64,000 bases of DNA from Chloroflexota bacterium (GTDB lineage Bacteria; Chloroflexota; Dehalococcoidia; JACPQD01). Positions 17,214 through 26,233 of this stretch are shown here, piece by piece. The notes under the pieces are model-generated. The model made no database searches. It was given only the letters and a program-made list of their open reading frames with translations, and had not been told where the DNA came from. Position numbers and translations under genes: made by a program. Where the stretch lies: contig JACPQD010000082.1 of assembly GCA_016190665.1 (NCBI GenBank), forward strand, positions 1 through 64,000, read 5' to 3'. Numbering within the stretch: position 1 is the first letter of the stretch; each line of letters opens with the position of its first letter.

Positions 17214-18923
17214 CTACTTTGCTAGCCAGACCTGCTCCATTCTGGTAGCGTAGTAATGATGGGGGGCTTTCTTGAAACCCTTCACCTGCACCCAATGAGG
17301 CACGGTCCTTATGTACCACAACCACGTAATATTCACCGAGTCAGTGATCGCGATCTTTTGCATCTCATGTATCATCTTCCTACGCTCTGCAGTGTCCAGC
17401 GTGCGAGTCTCTTTCTCGAATAGCTCCGTGAACTTCGGGTTCTCATACCTCGTGCCATTCATCCCGGACGTAGGGAGCCAGTAGGAACTCAAGGTCTCAT
17501 CAGGGTCAGGCATCGAGGCCGCCAGGTTAAGGCTGAGTATGTCAAAGTCACCCTTGACCCTTCGATCGGTGTGCATGGCAGTTTCGAGCAGTTGCACCTG
17601 GACTTGTATTCCTATCTTGGCCAGCTCAGCGTTGGCGAAAACCGCCACGGGCTCATGGCCGGGGTGTTTTCGCGTAGTTATGGTCGTCTTGAAACCATCC
17701 GGGAAACCGGCTTCGGCCAGGAGCTTCTTGGCGGTAGCCAGGTTCGCCTCTTTATCCGGCCCGAAACCTGGCAGCTTGGTCAGCTCCTCAGGAGGCAGGC
17801 CCCATCCCCAGAAGGGGGGTATCATCCCGCCTATCACTCCAGCGCCTTCATTGACTTTGATGGCCGTCTCACGGTCGAGGGCATAGTTGATCGCCTGTCG
17901 GACGCGAATATCCGTGAAGGGGGCTCTCTGGGAATTGAGGCCCATTCCCTGGGACAGGCCCTGTGGGCCTTTCTGGAGCACTATCTTGTCCGCCATGGTC
18001 GCCTCTATTGTCTTCACCTGGGTCGCCGATATGCCAGGGGTGCCACGGATCAGCAGGATATTGCCCGCTCGGAGAGCCGCAAACCTGGTGAAGGAATCAG
18101 GCACGACATAGACGATAATCTCGTCCAGGTAGGGGCGCCCCTTGACGAAGTAGTCTGGATTCTTCGCCACCCGGCCGCTAACGCCCCTCGTCAAGCTCTT
18201 GAATTTGAAGGGGCCAGTGCCTACCGCCAACTTCGTCAGGTCGCCTTCCTTTTCCACGACATGCCTGGGGACCATCAGCATCCACGGGCTGGCGAGCATG
18301 GGAAGGAAAGAGGCGCTGGGATAGGAGGTGACGATCTTCAGTGTCTGATCATCGGGGGCCTCAACCCGGGCTATCGCCTGCAGGAAATCCTTCCTCGGGC
18401 TCCTCGTCATGGGTGGGGTAGGGTTCTTGATCCTTTCCAGGCTGTACTTGGCGTCCGGTGAACTGAAGGGCGTGCCATCGTGGAATTTCACCCCTTTGAG
18501 TAAGCGAAAGGTGTAGGTTGTGCCGTCGGCGCTGACATTCCAGCTTTCAGCGAGATCAGGTATCACCTTTGTCGTGTCCATAGGATCGGCCCGCACCACA
18601 CCGTTGTAGACGGGAGCGATTATGTTGATGGTGGACCCCATGAGGTCCTGGTGGGGATCGAGGCCAGAGGGATCCGACTCGGAGCCGATGGTCAAAACGC
18701 CCCCGTACCGAGGCTGCTCCTCGGCTGGCTTCGGGCTGGGCGCCGGCGCGGCCGGCTTGGCGGCTGGCGCTGCCGCCTGGGTGGGCGCTGCCGCAAGGGC
18801 CTTCGGCGCAGGCGTTGGCGCCGCTCTGGCAGGGGCTGGCGCCGCCGGCGCGCAGCCGGCCACAACTAAACCGATAATCGCCAACAAACTCACCGATAGG
18901 ACCAACAGCCTGCTGAATTTCAT
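17214..18923 (-). CDS. ABC-type substrate-binding lipoprotein, family 5
   Basis: The 569-aa product starts at ATG 18923 (GGAGG five nt upstream), with signal peptide MKFSRLLVLSVSLLAIIG and lipobox VVAGC. A Pro/Ala linker follows, then PRYGGVLTIGSESDPSGL and the family 5 domain (GVKFHDGTPFSSPDAKYSL, VGTGPFKFKSLTRGV, AKKLLAEAGFPDGF). It is closely similar to the SBP at 19524, including MEQVWLAK versus MEHVWMTK at the end, so the two arose by local duplication. It lies between a cupin and an alcohol dehydrogenase on the same strand. The ligand is unknown. Confidence 0.9.
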   Translation of the reverse strand: MKFSRLLVLSVSLLAIIGLVVAGCAPAAPAPARAAPTPAPKALAAAPTQAAAPAAKPAAPAPSPKPAEEQPRYGGVLTIGSESDPSGLDPHQDLMGSTINIIAPVYNGVVRADPMDTTKVIPDLAESWNVSADGTTYTFRLLKGVKFHDGTPFSSPDAKYSLERIKNPTPPMTRSPRKDFLQAIARVEAPDDQTLKIVTSYPSASFLPMLASPWMLMVPRHVVEKEGDLTKLAVGTGPFKFKSLTRGVSGRVAKNPDYFVKGRPYLDEIIVYVVPDSFTRFAALRAGNILLIRGTPGISATQVKTIEATMADKIVLQKGPQGLSQGMGLNSQRAPFTDIRVRQAINYALDRETAIKVNEGAGVIGGMIPPFWGWGLPPEELTKLPGFGPDKEANLATAKKLLAEAGFPDGFKTTITTRKHPGHEPVAVFANAELAKIGIQVQVQLLETAMHTDRRVKGDFDILSLNLAASMPDPDETLSSYWLPTSGMNGTRYENPKFTELFEKETRTLDTAERRKMIHEMQKIAITDSVNITWLWYIRTVPHWVQVKGFKKAPHHYYATRMEQVWLAK

Positions 18924-19008
18924 CGGAGCCTCCTTTACAGGGCTGGCAAGAGAGAAACCACCCCGCCTTTGCTCCTTTAACCGAGCGATAGCCCCCGGCG
19001 GGACCGAA

Positions 19009-19356
19009 TCATGGCTTAATCGGGGTGACCCGGACAAAAAGCTGGCGCATCACCTCTTTGCCCCGGTTGAAATGGCGGTGCTTGACTCCACGAGGGATTT
19101 TGATCAAGGTGCCAGGCGCGAGGGTGTAGGTCTTGTCGCCTATGATCTCCACCGTCGCCTCCCCGCTCATGTAGTAGAGCGTCTCATCCCAGTCGACAGC
19201 GTGTTCTCCGCTGTCAGCGCCCGGCTCGCATTCAACAACCACAACGCGCAGGTTCACTTCCCCCACCTTTTCGTCCAGGAGGGTCCGTGGGTGCCTCCCA
19301 CCTGACAGCGCTTGCGGCGTCACCTCGCTCAGCTTTATGATCTTGACCTTCTCCAA
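19009..19356 (-). CDS. cupin domain protein
   Basis: The 115-aa product is a single small cupin. Motif 1 is represented by GADSGEHAVDWDETLYYMSG and motif 2 by PGTLIKIPRGVKHRHFN, giving likely metal ligands His, Glu and His. The start is TTG 19356 with AAGGAGG seven nt upstream. It lies between two paralogous SBP genes and has a second cupin counterpart at 21318. Small cupins of this kind serve as isomerases, dioxygenases or ligand sensors; the choice cannot be made here. Confidence 0.85.
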   Translation of the reverse strand: MEKVKIIKLSEVTPQALSGGRHPRTLLDEKVGEVNLRVVVVECEPGADSGEHAVDWDETLYYMSGEATVEIIGDKTYTLAPGTLIKIPRGVKHRHFNRGKEVMRQLFVRVTPIKP

Positions 19357-19442
19357 CTATTTCCTCCTTATGGGACGCGATAGGTTCTAAGGTGGCCGAA
19401 GCCCACCCAATTCCTGTGCTCAGGAGCAGAGGACCCACTCCA

Positions 19443-19523
19443 ACTTTCAGCCTTCCGCCTTCAACAGTCAGTAGTCTACGGCTGATCGGTGAAAGCTGAC
19501 CGCTGATAGCTGAAAGCTGACAG
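19443..19523. repeat. dispersed AGCTGTCAGCTTTCAGC repeat
   Basis: About 80 nt of alternating CAGC/GCTGA words immediately downstream of the SBP stop at 19524. On the minus strand it reads AGCTGTCAGCTTTCAGCTAT followed by CAGCGGTCAGC. It can fold into several hairpins and may end or stabilise the transcript. Confidence 0.6.
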
Positions 19524-21245
19524 CTACTTCGTCATCCAGACATGCTCCATTCTAGTAGCGTAAAAGTGATGCGGAGCTTTCACAAAACCCTTCACCTGCG
19601 CCCAGAGCGGAACGACCCTTATGTACCAGAGGTACATGACGTTTACCGAGTCAGTGAGGGCAACCCTTTCCATCTCATTGACGAGCTTCTTACGCTCCGC
19701 TGTGTCCAGCGTTCTGGTCTGTTTCTCGTTCAGCTCCGTGAACTTCGGATTCTCAAACTTGGTAGCATTCAGGCCTGCGTTGGGCAGCCAGTATTGGCTA
19801 AGAGTCTCATCGGGGTCAGGCAACGCGGCAGCCGTGTTAAGACTCAGCACGTCAAAGTCGCCCCTGACCCGGAGGTCAGTGTGCACGGCAGTCTCCAATA
19901 GCTTTATCTCGACCTGGATGCCTACCTTGGCCAGCTCAGCATTGGCGATCTCTGCGGCAGGTTGATGGCCAGGATGTATTCGCGTAGCTATAGAGGTCTT
20001 GAAGCCATCAGGGAAACCCGCTTCGGCCAGAAGCTTCTTCGCCGTAGCCACGTTTGCCTCTTTGTCCGGCCCAAAGCCGGGCATCTTGCTCAGCTCTTCT
20101 TTCGGCAGGCCCCATCCCCAGAAGGGAGGGAGCATTCCCCCTACAACGCCGGCACCTTGATTGAACGTGACGGCCTTGTCACGGTCGATGGCATAGCTGA
20201 TCGCTTGCCTCACCCGCAGATCAGTGAAGGGGGCTCTTCTGGAATTGAGGCCTATGGCTTGGGACAGGCCATGGGGGCCTGGCTGAAGCACTATTTTGTC
20301 CGCCATGGTATTCTTTACTGTTTCTGCCTGAGACACTGATATTCCCGGGGTTCCCCGTATCAAGAGGATCTTGCCCGTCCTCAGCGCCGCAAAGCGGGTG
20401 AAGCTGTCAGTCAGGACGTAGACTGATATCTCGTCAACATAGGGGCGGCCCTTGATAAAGTAATCTGGATTCTTCACTACACGGGAGCCGACGCCTCGCT
20501 CCATGCTCACGAACTTGAAGGGGCCGGTACCTACCACGACCCGCTTCATATCCCCTTCCTTTTCAACAACGTGCCTGGGAATAACCATTATCCAGGGACT
20601 GGCAAGCATGGGCAGGAAAGAGGCGCTGGGATATGAGAGGCTTATTCGCAGGGTATCAGCGTCAGGGGCGTCGATCTTGCTGATCGCCTGGAGGAAGTCT
20701 TGCCTCAGACTCCTCACTCCCCTTGGCGGATTCTTTATCCTTTCCAGGCTATACTTCGCGTCCTGGGAAGTGAAGGGCGCGCCATCGTGGAACTTGACCC
20801 CTTTGTGCAGGCGGAAGGTGTAGGTTGTGCCGTTGTCGCTGACCTCCCATCTCTCGGCCAGATCGGGAATCACTTTTGTAGTATCGACGGGGTCCGCTTG
20901 TACTACGTTATTGTAGCTGGGGGCAATCATGTTGATGACCGCCCCAGCCGCCTCCTGATGAGGATCGAGGCTGGGTGGGTCCGACTCCGAGCCGATGGTG
21001 AGATGACCGCCGTAGCGGGGCTGTTCCGCCGCTGGCTTTGGGCTCGGCGCTGGCGCGGCCGGCTTCGCAGCCGGCGTCGCCGCCGCGGGTCTTGCGGTCG
21101 GGGCCGCAGGCGACGCTGAAGGCGCCGTCCCTACAGGCGCTGCCCTGGTCGGCGCTGGCCCGGCCGCTGGAGCGCAACTCGCTCCGAACAGCGCTGCAGT
21201 TGTCAAAACGCTCACCGACAAAACTAGTAGCTTCCCCGGCTGCAT
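19524..21245 (-). CDS. ABC-type substrate-binding lipoprotein, family 5
   Basis: The 573-aa product starts at ATG 21245 with AAGGAGG upstream. It has signal peptide MQPGKLLVLSVSVLTTAALF, lipobox FGASC, an Ala/Pro linker, then PRYGGHLTIGSESDPPSL and the family 5 domain (GVKFHDGAPFTSQDAKYSL, VGTGPFKFVSMERGVGSRV). It is the sister of the SBP at 17214. Here the order along the transcript is ADH, cupin, SBP, compared with cupin, SBP, ADH for the other set. The ligand is unknown. Confidence 0.9.
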   Translation of the reverse strand: MQPGKLLVLSVSVLTTAALFGASCAPAAGPAPTRAAPVGTAPSASPAAPTARPAAATPAAKPAAPAPSPKPAAEQPRYGGHLTIGSESDPPSLDPHQEAAGAVINMIAPSYNNVVQADPVDTTKVIPDLAERWEVSDNGTTYTFRLHKGVKFHDGAPFTSQDAKYSLERIKNPPRGVRSLRQDFLQAISKIDAPDADTLRISLSYPSASFLPMLASPWIMVIPRHVVEKEGDMKRVVVGTGPFKFVSMERGVGSRVVKNPDYFIKGRPYVDEISVYVLTDSFTRFAALRTGKILLIRGTPGISVSQAETVKNTMADKIVLQPGPHGLSQAIGLNSRRAPFTDLRVRQAISYAIDRDKAVTFNQGAGVVGGMLPPFWGWGLPKEELSKMPGFGPDKEANVATAKKLLAEAGFPDGFKTSIATRIHPGHQPAAEIANAELAKVGIQVEIKLLETAVHTDLRVRGDFDVLSLNTAAALPDPDETLSQYWLPNAGLNATKFENPKFTELNEKQTRTLDTAERKKLVNEMERVALTDSVNVMYLWYIRVVPLWAQVKGFVKAPHHFYATRMEHVWMTK

Positions 21246-21317
21246 CTGAAACCTCCTTCATTGTTGGCCACTCTTACCTCAGATCCTGCGTCCAAGCACA
21301 CTGAGCACGCCTCACGA

Positions 21318-21659
21318 CTAGGGAGACGGAGGCGCCGTAATCCCTATGTACCGGACATCCTCTGCGCCGTTATTGCGCACCTCGTGCTCTTCACCAGGGG
21401 GTATCCACTCAATCATACCGGCTCCAAGGGTTCTGGCGCCCTGCGCCGTAGTTATCGTGAGTTCACCCGTGAGGACATAATGACAGTGCTCAGAGTTCTC
21501 ATGGCTATGCCTGGGAGCGAATCCACCCGGGTGCATAACGGCCAAGACCACATTGAGCTTAGTAGCGCCCATCTCCCTGCCGATCAGTCGCCTACTCACC
21601 ATATTGAGGTGATTGGCTGGAACATATTCCGCTAGCTCTTCGGGGTCGATGACTTGCAT
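21318..21659 (-). CDS. cupin domain protein
   Basis: The 113-aa cupin has the first metal motif in PGGFAPRHSHENSEHCHYVLTG (His-x-His and downstream Glu/His) and the second in IEWIPPGEEHEVRN. I chose ATG 21659 (MQVIDPEELAEYVP), which has GAGGAGAGG just upstream, over an ATG 14 codons earlier. It lies between ADH and SBP genes of the second duplicated set. Its sequence is only distantly like the cupin at 19009. Confidence 0.85.
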   Translation of the reverse strand: MQVIDPEELAEYVPANHLNMVSRRLIGREMGATKLNVVLAVMHPGGFAPRHSHENSEHCHYVLTGELTITTAQGARTLGAGMIEWIPPGEEHEVRNNGAEDVRYIGITAPPSP

Positions 21660-21752
21660 TCCTCTCCTCCTCATCGGCAGTCCTGGAGTGAAACAGGCCA
21701 TGCCTCAGCACCTGCCCAACCAAGAACAAATTCGAGGCAAGTCAATCAGTGC

Positions 21753-22754
21753 CTAAGGGGCAATCAAGGTCTTCACTTGAGTGCTGGGCTCTTGCAACTG
21801 CTCGAATGCTTCTTGAATATTACTGAGCGGCTCGACATTTGTAATCAGAGTCTCCCAGTTGATTCCTCCCGCGGCTATCAGGTCGATAGCCTCACCAAAC
21901 TCTCTCCCCAGGTAAGCTCGACTTCCTCTTACTGCTACCTCTCTGTCTACGATGTCCGAGGAAATCTCGGATATCCAGTGTTGTCCCACTATGACAACCG
22001 TGCCCCCGCCTCTTGCCAACGTGAAGGAGCCGCGAACAGCCTGTGGATCTCCTGCACATCCGAACACCACATCAGCCCCGATACCGATTTGCTCCAAGAG
22101 CCGTTGCCTGCTGTTCGCCTCTCCCGGATCCAGCACTGCGTCAGCTCCCAGCCGTGCTGCAGCGTCCTTCCGCCCTGCGGCCTTCTCCACCACGTAGACC
22201 TTGCCAGCGCCAGCCAAGCGAGCACATGCAAGTACTAGAAGGCCAATGGGGCCAGCCCCAATCACGATTGCCTTGTCCCCCATCTTCATCCCCGAAAGGC
22301 GAAAAGCATGCAGTGCCACAGCCAGAGGTTGAGCCAGAGTGGCTTCCTTTTCTCCGACTCGATCGGGGACGCGGGCGAGCTGGATGGGCTTCGCCACGAT
22401 GTACTCAGCATATGCTCCCTGGCCTCCGCCCCGGGCGGCTCCGCCCTTGTCGGAACAGATGTTTTCCTGTCCGTGAAGGCAGTAGTAACAGCCGTTGCAG
22501 TGGGTGATAGGGTCCACTGCAACGACGTTACCCACCGACCAACCGGCTACCCCCTCTCCGACCTCCGTTATCCTTCCGCACAGCTCATGGCCAAGGATCA
22601 GTCCGACGTCCCGGCCAGTGACAAACCGGTCTATGTCTGAGCCGCAGATCGCGCAGTAGGTTATCTTCACCAGCACTTCACCAGCCCCCGGTTTGGGAGT
22701 TGGCACATCCACAATGGAGAATCGTCCCTTATCTTTAAGAACTGCTGCTTTCAC
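21753..22754 (-). CDS. zinc-dependent alcohol dehydrogenase (threonine/sorbitol dehydrogenase-like)
   Basis: This 333-aa paralog of the ADH at 16112 keeps CAICGSDIDRF, GHELCGRITEVGEGVAG, the four structural-zinc cysteines in CNGCYYCLHGQENIC, and VIVIGAGPIGLLVLACARL. The start is GTG 22754 with GGGAG upstream. It heads the second ADH-cupin-SBP set and follows the metallo-hydrolase gene. Both copies retain all zinc ligands, so both are probably active, perhaps on related substrates. Confidence 0.9.
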   Translation of the reverse strand: MKAAVLKDKGRFSIVDVPTPKPGAGEVLVKITYCAICGSDIDRFVTGRDVGLILGHELCGRITEVGEGVAGWSVGNVVAVDPITHCNGCYYCLHGQENICSDKGGAARGGGQGAYAEYIVAKPIQLARVPDRVGEKEATLAQPLAVALHAFRLSGMKMGDKAIVIGAGPIGLLVLACARLAGAGKVYVVEKAAGRKDAAARLGADAVLDPGEANSRQRLLEQIGIGADVVFGCAGDPQAVRGSFTLARGGGTVVIVGQHWISEISSDIVDREVAVRGSRAYLGREFGEAIDLIAAGGINWETLITNVEPLSNIQEAFEQLQEPSTQVKTLIAP

Positions 22755-22943
22755 CGGCTGACTCCCGGCCCAAGACTACCTGAGCGCTCAGCGGCCAAAC
22801 TTGAATATGGCGGGTGACGTCCCGCGCTTCACGTGCACCCCGTAGCCACGATCATCTAATGCCAGAGTCCGCTAGGGCATCGTTCCATAGGAGCATGCGA
22901 CGTAGGGGATGATACCCCGGGTCGCACACCCTCTCCCCAAATC

Positions 22944-23669
22944 TCATGGCCAGTTGAAAACGTCGCCCGGCTTGAGGGCGGCAACCTTGATGTCTGGGGC
23001 GACCCTTTTGAGGGCCGCGCCGAAGTCCTGGGGGTCGCTGGCGCCGGGCGGATAATGCGCCGGGATCACGACCTTGGGGTGCAGCCAGCTCACCGCCAGC
23101 GCGGTCTCCTCTATCGTCATGTCCACGTTCTCGCGATTGCTCGACCCCCCGATTCCAATGATGACAATGTCAGGCTTGTACAATTCTCCCCACATCTTCA
23201 GGTCGCTGTGAATCGTGGTATCTCCCCCGTACCATATTGCCGTGCTTTCATCGGCGTCCGGATATATCAAAAAGCTCAACGATTGCCCCGCGATGTAGTC
23301 TCTCGGGCCGACCTTAAAGCCCGAGATGTGCTTCGCTTCCAGGCCCCTGATGGTTAATGTGCCCTCGCGGAAGGTTTGACCATAGGTCAAGCGTTTTACC
23401 TTCTCTTTGGGCAAGCCGGTAGCATGAGCGTCGATCTCCACGTCGATGGGGCACACCAGCATCGCCCCCGTCCGCCTGATGATCTCGTAGGCGTCTCCAA
23501 GATGGTCGTGAGTGGCGTGGGTGACTGCCACCACATTCGCATCTGCCACATCGTCCAGGGTTGCCGCTGAGTGCGCGTACTTCGTAATATAGGGGTCCAC
23601 CACGAGAACGCGGCCCGCTTTGTTCGTTATCTTGAACGCGGAGTGGCCGAAATAATTGACCTTGAACAT
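22944..23669 (-). CDS. metal-dependent hydrolase, metallo-beta-lactamase superfamily (UPF0173 type)
   Basis: The 241-aa product has FGHSAFKI at the N-terminus, the metal-binding THATHDHLGDAYEI, WYGGDTTIHSDLKMW and VIPAHYPPG. These are the standard ligand blocks of the UPF0173 branch of the beta-lactamase fold. ATG 23669 has GGAGG upstream. It lies between tandem ketopantoate-reductase-like genes and the ADH on the same strand. It may open a lactone or thioester in the same pathway, which is inference. Confidence 0.85.
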   Translation of the reverse strand: MFKVNYFGHSAFKITNKAGRVLVVDPYITKYAHSAATLDDVADANVVAVTHATHDHLGDAYEIIRRTGAMLVCPIDVEIDAHATGLPKEKVKRLTYGQTFREGTLTIRGLEAKHISGFKVGPRDYIAGQSLSFLIYPDADESTAIWYGGDTTIHSDLKMWGELYKPDIVIIGIGGSSNRENVDMTIEETALAVSWLHPKVVIPAHYPPGASDPQDFGAALKRVAPDIKVAALKPGDVFNWP

Positions 23670-23689
23670 GCAAAACCTCCAAATCAGTT

Positions 23690-24742
23690 TTATGCCATAG
23701 CTTTGGCGCCAGAGATGTATTCCTCAAACAGTTGCAAATTGGATATGCCGGGCTGCAGCTCCCCTTCGCTTATTTGTTTCATCACCATGTTCATCGCCCT
23801 GTTCGCCGGGGTCGGCACCCTGGCTTCCAGTCCCTTCCTCGCCACCAACCCATTGATGTAGTCCGATTCCGTGAGACGCTCTTTCGCTATGTCATGCTGG
23901 ATCATGCTCGTCGACCTGGTATCCGTCTCACCGAAGAGCGAAAGCATGAACTTCTTGAACATCTCATCCTTCAGACCTACGAAGTCTTCCGCGGTCAATC
24001 CGAGGATCGGTTCCAAGGTATAGCCCAGAGCCAGGCCCACCCGCGCCGTCTCTCTGCCCAGCTTGGTCACGAGGTCGAGGACTTCTGGCGTTTGCATGAC
24101 CTCTTTGGAAGCATCGAGCGCTGCCCGGGTCGTCGAGATCATGCTGTTGAACACCAGCTTGGTCCACTTAGCCCCCCATATGTTGGTGGTTAGCTGCGTT
24201 GTGCCCACCGAACTGAGAATATCCGCCACCTCCTGAAGGCGTGGCGTGATCTGGCCATCGAGCTCCCCCAGGATGAACTTTGTGTGGGCACGGTCGATGT
24301 GCCGCTTAACGCGCCCCGGCACGAAGCAGTCCGAGGAGAGCTCCAGGGCGCACCCGATATCTCGCTGGCGGCCGATCATGGGGGCGATCCACTCATCGTT
24401 AAGGCTGTTCTGGACAGAGACAAGCACCCCGTCAGACTTCAAGAAGGGCTTGATGAACTCCACCATCCAGGTGGTGTCGTAGGACTTGCATGTGAGGAAG
24501 ACGATATCGAACTGCCGCATGGGAGCGCGATGCAGGTCTTTCATCTCGCAAAGATGAAAAGCTTTCACCGGCGCAACGAACTCCTCTCCTCGTATGGTGA
24601 CGTGCAGCCCGTGAGCCTTCATGGCCTCCACGTGAGCCGGCCACTGGTCAACGAGTATGACGTCGTGTCCTGCCCTGGTGAGATCTGCCCCGATGCTCGA
24701 TCCTGTAGCGCCGGTGCCCAAGACAGCCATGCTTTTGGCCAT
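23690..24742 (-). CDS. ketopantoate reductase-like dehydrogenase (ApbA/PanE family)
   Basis: The 350-aa product has the Rossmann motif AVLGTGATGSSIGADLTRAG, LTCKSYDTTW, VQNSLNDEW and the catalytic-Lys region NIWGAKWTKLVFNSM. ATG 24742 is preceded by GGGAGG. It is a tandem duplicate of the next gene upstream (24811-25863) and more distantly of 12909-13967. Each copy is full length with its motifs intact. Confidence 0.87.
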   Translation of the reverse strand: MAKSMAVLGTGATGSSIGADLTRAGHDVILVDQWPAHVEAMKAHGLHVTIRGEEFVAPVKAFHLCEMKDLHRAPMRQFDIVFLTCKSYDTTWMVEFIKPFLKSDGVLVSVQNSLNDEWIAPMIGRQRDIGCALELSSDCFVPGRVKRHIDRAHTKFILGELDGQITPRLQEVADILSSVGTTQLTTNIWGAKWTKLVFNSMISTTRAALDASKEVMQTPEVLDLVTKLGRETARVGLALGYTLEPILGLTAEDFVGLKDEMFKKFMLSLFGETDTRSTSMIQHDIAKERLTESDYINGLVARKGLEARVPTPANRAMNMVMKQISEGELQPGISNLQLFEEYISGAKAMA

Positions 24743-24810
24743 GTTTCCTCCCTGTGGACTCTACTCGGATTTGTCCCATAGGGTTCTTCGCAGCCGCTAG
24801 CTGCCCGAGC

Positions 24811-25863
24811 CTACATTGCCGCCGCCTTTTCAGACATGTACTGCTGGAGTACCTTCAGGTTGGCCAGACCGGGCTGCAGCACACCCTCATCAATTTGTTT
24901 CATGACCATGGCCATGGCCCTGTTCGCCGGGGCCGGCACTCCGGCTTCCGCTCCCTTTCTGGCCACCACCCCGTTGATGTAGTCCGACTCCGTGAGGCGC
25001 TCTTTCACTACGTCATGCTGGATCATGCTGGTCGACCGTTCACCCGTATCACGGAACACCTGGAGCATGTATTTCCGGAACAGCTCGTTGGACAGACCGG
25101 CGAAGTCCTCCCCCTTGAGCCCGAGGATGGGCTCCAGGGTGACCCCCTGGGCCAGGGCCACCTGCGCCGTCTCTCTGCCGAGCTTCACGACCAAATCGAG
25201 GACTTCCGGCTGCTGCATGACCTGTTTGGATGCGTCCAGGGCAGCCCGGGTTGTCGAGACCATGCTGTTGAACACCAGCTTGGTCCACTTGGCCCCCCAT
25301 ATGTTGTCGCTGACCTGAGTTCTACCCACTTTGCCGAGTACCTGCGCCACTTCCTGCACGCGCGGCGTAACTTTGCCGTCCAACTCTCCCAGGACGAACT
25401 TCGTAACCACGCGGTCAGTGTTGCGGGTGACCCTCCCGGGCTCAAACACGTCGGCAGAGAGCTCGAAGGCGCAGCCGATATCTCGCTGGCGGCCAATTAT
25501 CGGAGAAATCCACTCGTCGTTAAGGCTGTTCTGTACGGAGACAAGCACGCCGTCGGACTCCAAGAAGGGCTTGATAAACTCCACCAGCCAGGTGGTATCG
25601 TAGGACTTGCAGGTGAGGAAGACGATATCGAACTGTCGCATCGGGGCCTTGTGCAGATCTTTCATCTCGCAAAGATGAAAAGCCTTCACCGGCGCGACAA
25701 ATTCCTCTTCCTTCATTTTGATGCGGACTCCGTTGGCTTTCATAGCCTCCACGTGCGCTGGCCACTGGTCGATGAGTATTACGTCATACCCTGCATTGGT
25801 GAGGTCAGCGCCGATACTGGACCCGATGGCGCCCGTACCCAGGACTGCCATGCTTTTTGCCAT
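24811..25863 (-). CDS. ketopantoate reductase-like dehydrogenase (ApbA/PanE family)
   Basis: The 350-aa product (AVLGTGAIGSSIGADLTNAG, LTCKSYDTTW, WGAKWTKLVFNSM) begins at ATG 25863 with GAGGGGGAAGC upstream; an ATG nine codons earlier is less likely. It is the first gene of a long minus-strand run and has a strong promoter about 220 nt upstream (26081-26109). Its tandem neighbour is nearly the same length and shares long identical stretches. Confidence 0.87.
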   Translation of the reverse strand: MAKSMAVLGTGAIGSSIGADLTNAGYDVILIDQWPAHVEAMKANGVRIKMKEEEFVAPVKAFHLCEMKDLHKAPMRQFDIVFLTCKSYDTTWLVEFIKPFLESDGVLVSVQNSLNDEWISPIIGRQRDIGCAFELSADVFEPGRVTRNTDRVVTKFVLGELDGKVTPRVQEVAQVLGKVGRTQVSDNIWGAKWTKLVFNSMVSTTRAALDASKQVMQQPEVLDLVVKLGRETAQVALAQGVTLEPILGLKGEDFAGLSNELFRKYMLQVFRDTGERSTSMIQHDVVKERLTESDYINGVVARKGAEAGVPAPANRAMAMVMKQIDEGVLQPGLANLKVLQQYMSEKAAAM

Positions 25864-26080
25864 GCTTCCCCCTCGTTCTGTAGTCGACATGTGATATTCC
25901 GCACCTCAGCAGCGCCCCAGAACACTCGCCCGGTGGGTCGGGCCACGTCCGGATGACGCACGCTGCGTTGCCGTCAGTTATTCCAGGTGTTAGAGAGATT
26001 CCCTCCCTTTTCGCCTCCTTCCTTGTCATTTCCGCAGAAGACCCCTAGCAAGGACCCAGACAGTTAGGTGGTCTGGCATG

Positions 26081-26109
26081 AATATACAATCTGGGTTGAA
26101 GTCTGTCAA
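26081..26109 (-). promoter_or_regulatory. sigma-70-type promoter
   Basis: On the minus strand, TTGACA (26109-26104), a 17-nt spacer and TATATT (26086-26081). It points at the tandem ketopantoate-reductase-like genes and probably drives the metabolic run below. Confidence 0.7.
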
Positions 26110-26233
26110 TAGGGATCAATACAGCCAGTTGACAGGCAACAGACTTGGAGGCGCGGGTTGCACAGTCCGTGCCCACTTCCGCGGACACGGGATGGAACGC
26201 CGCTTACCTGCTTCCAACCCCCTTCAATTCCGC

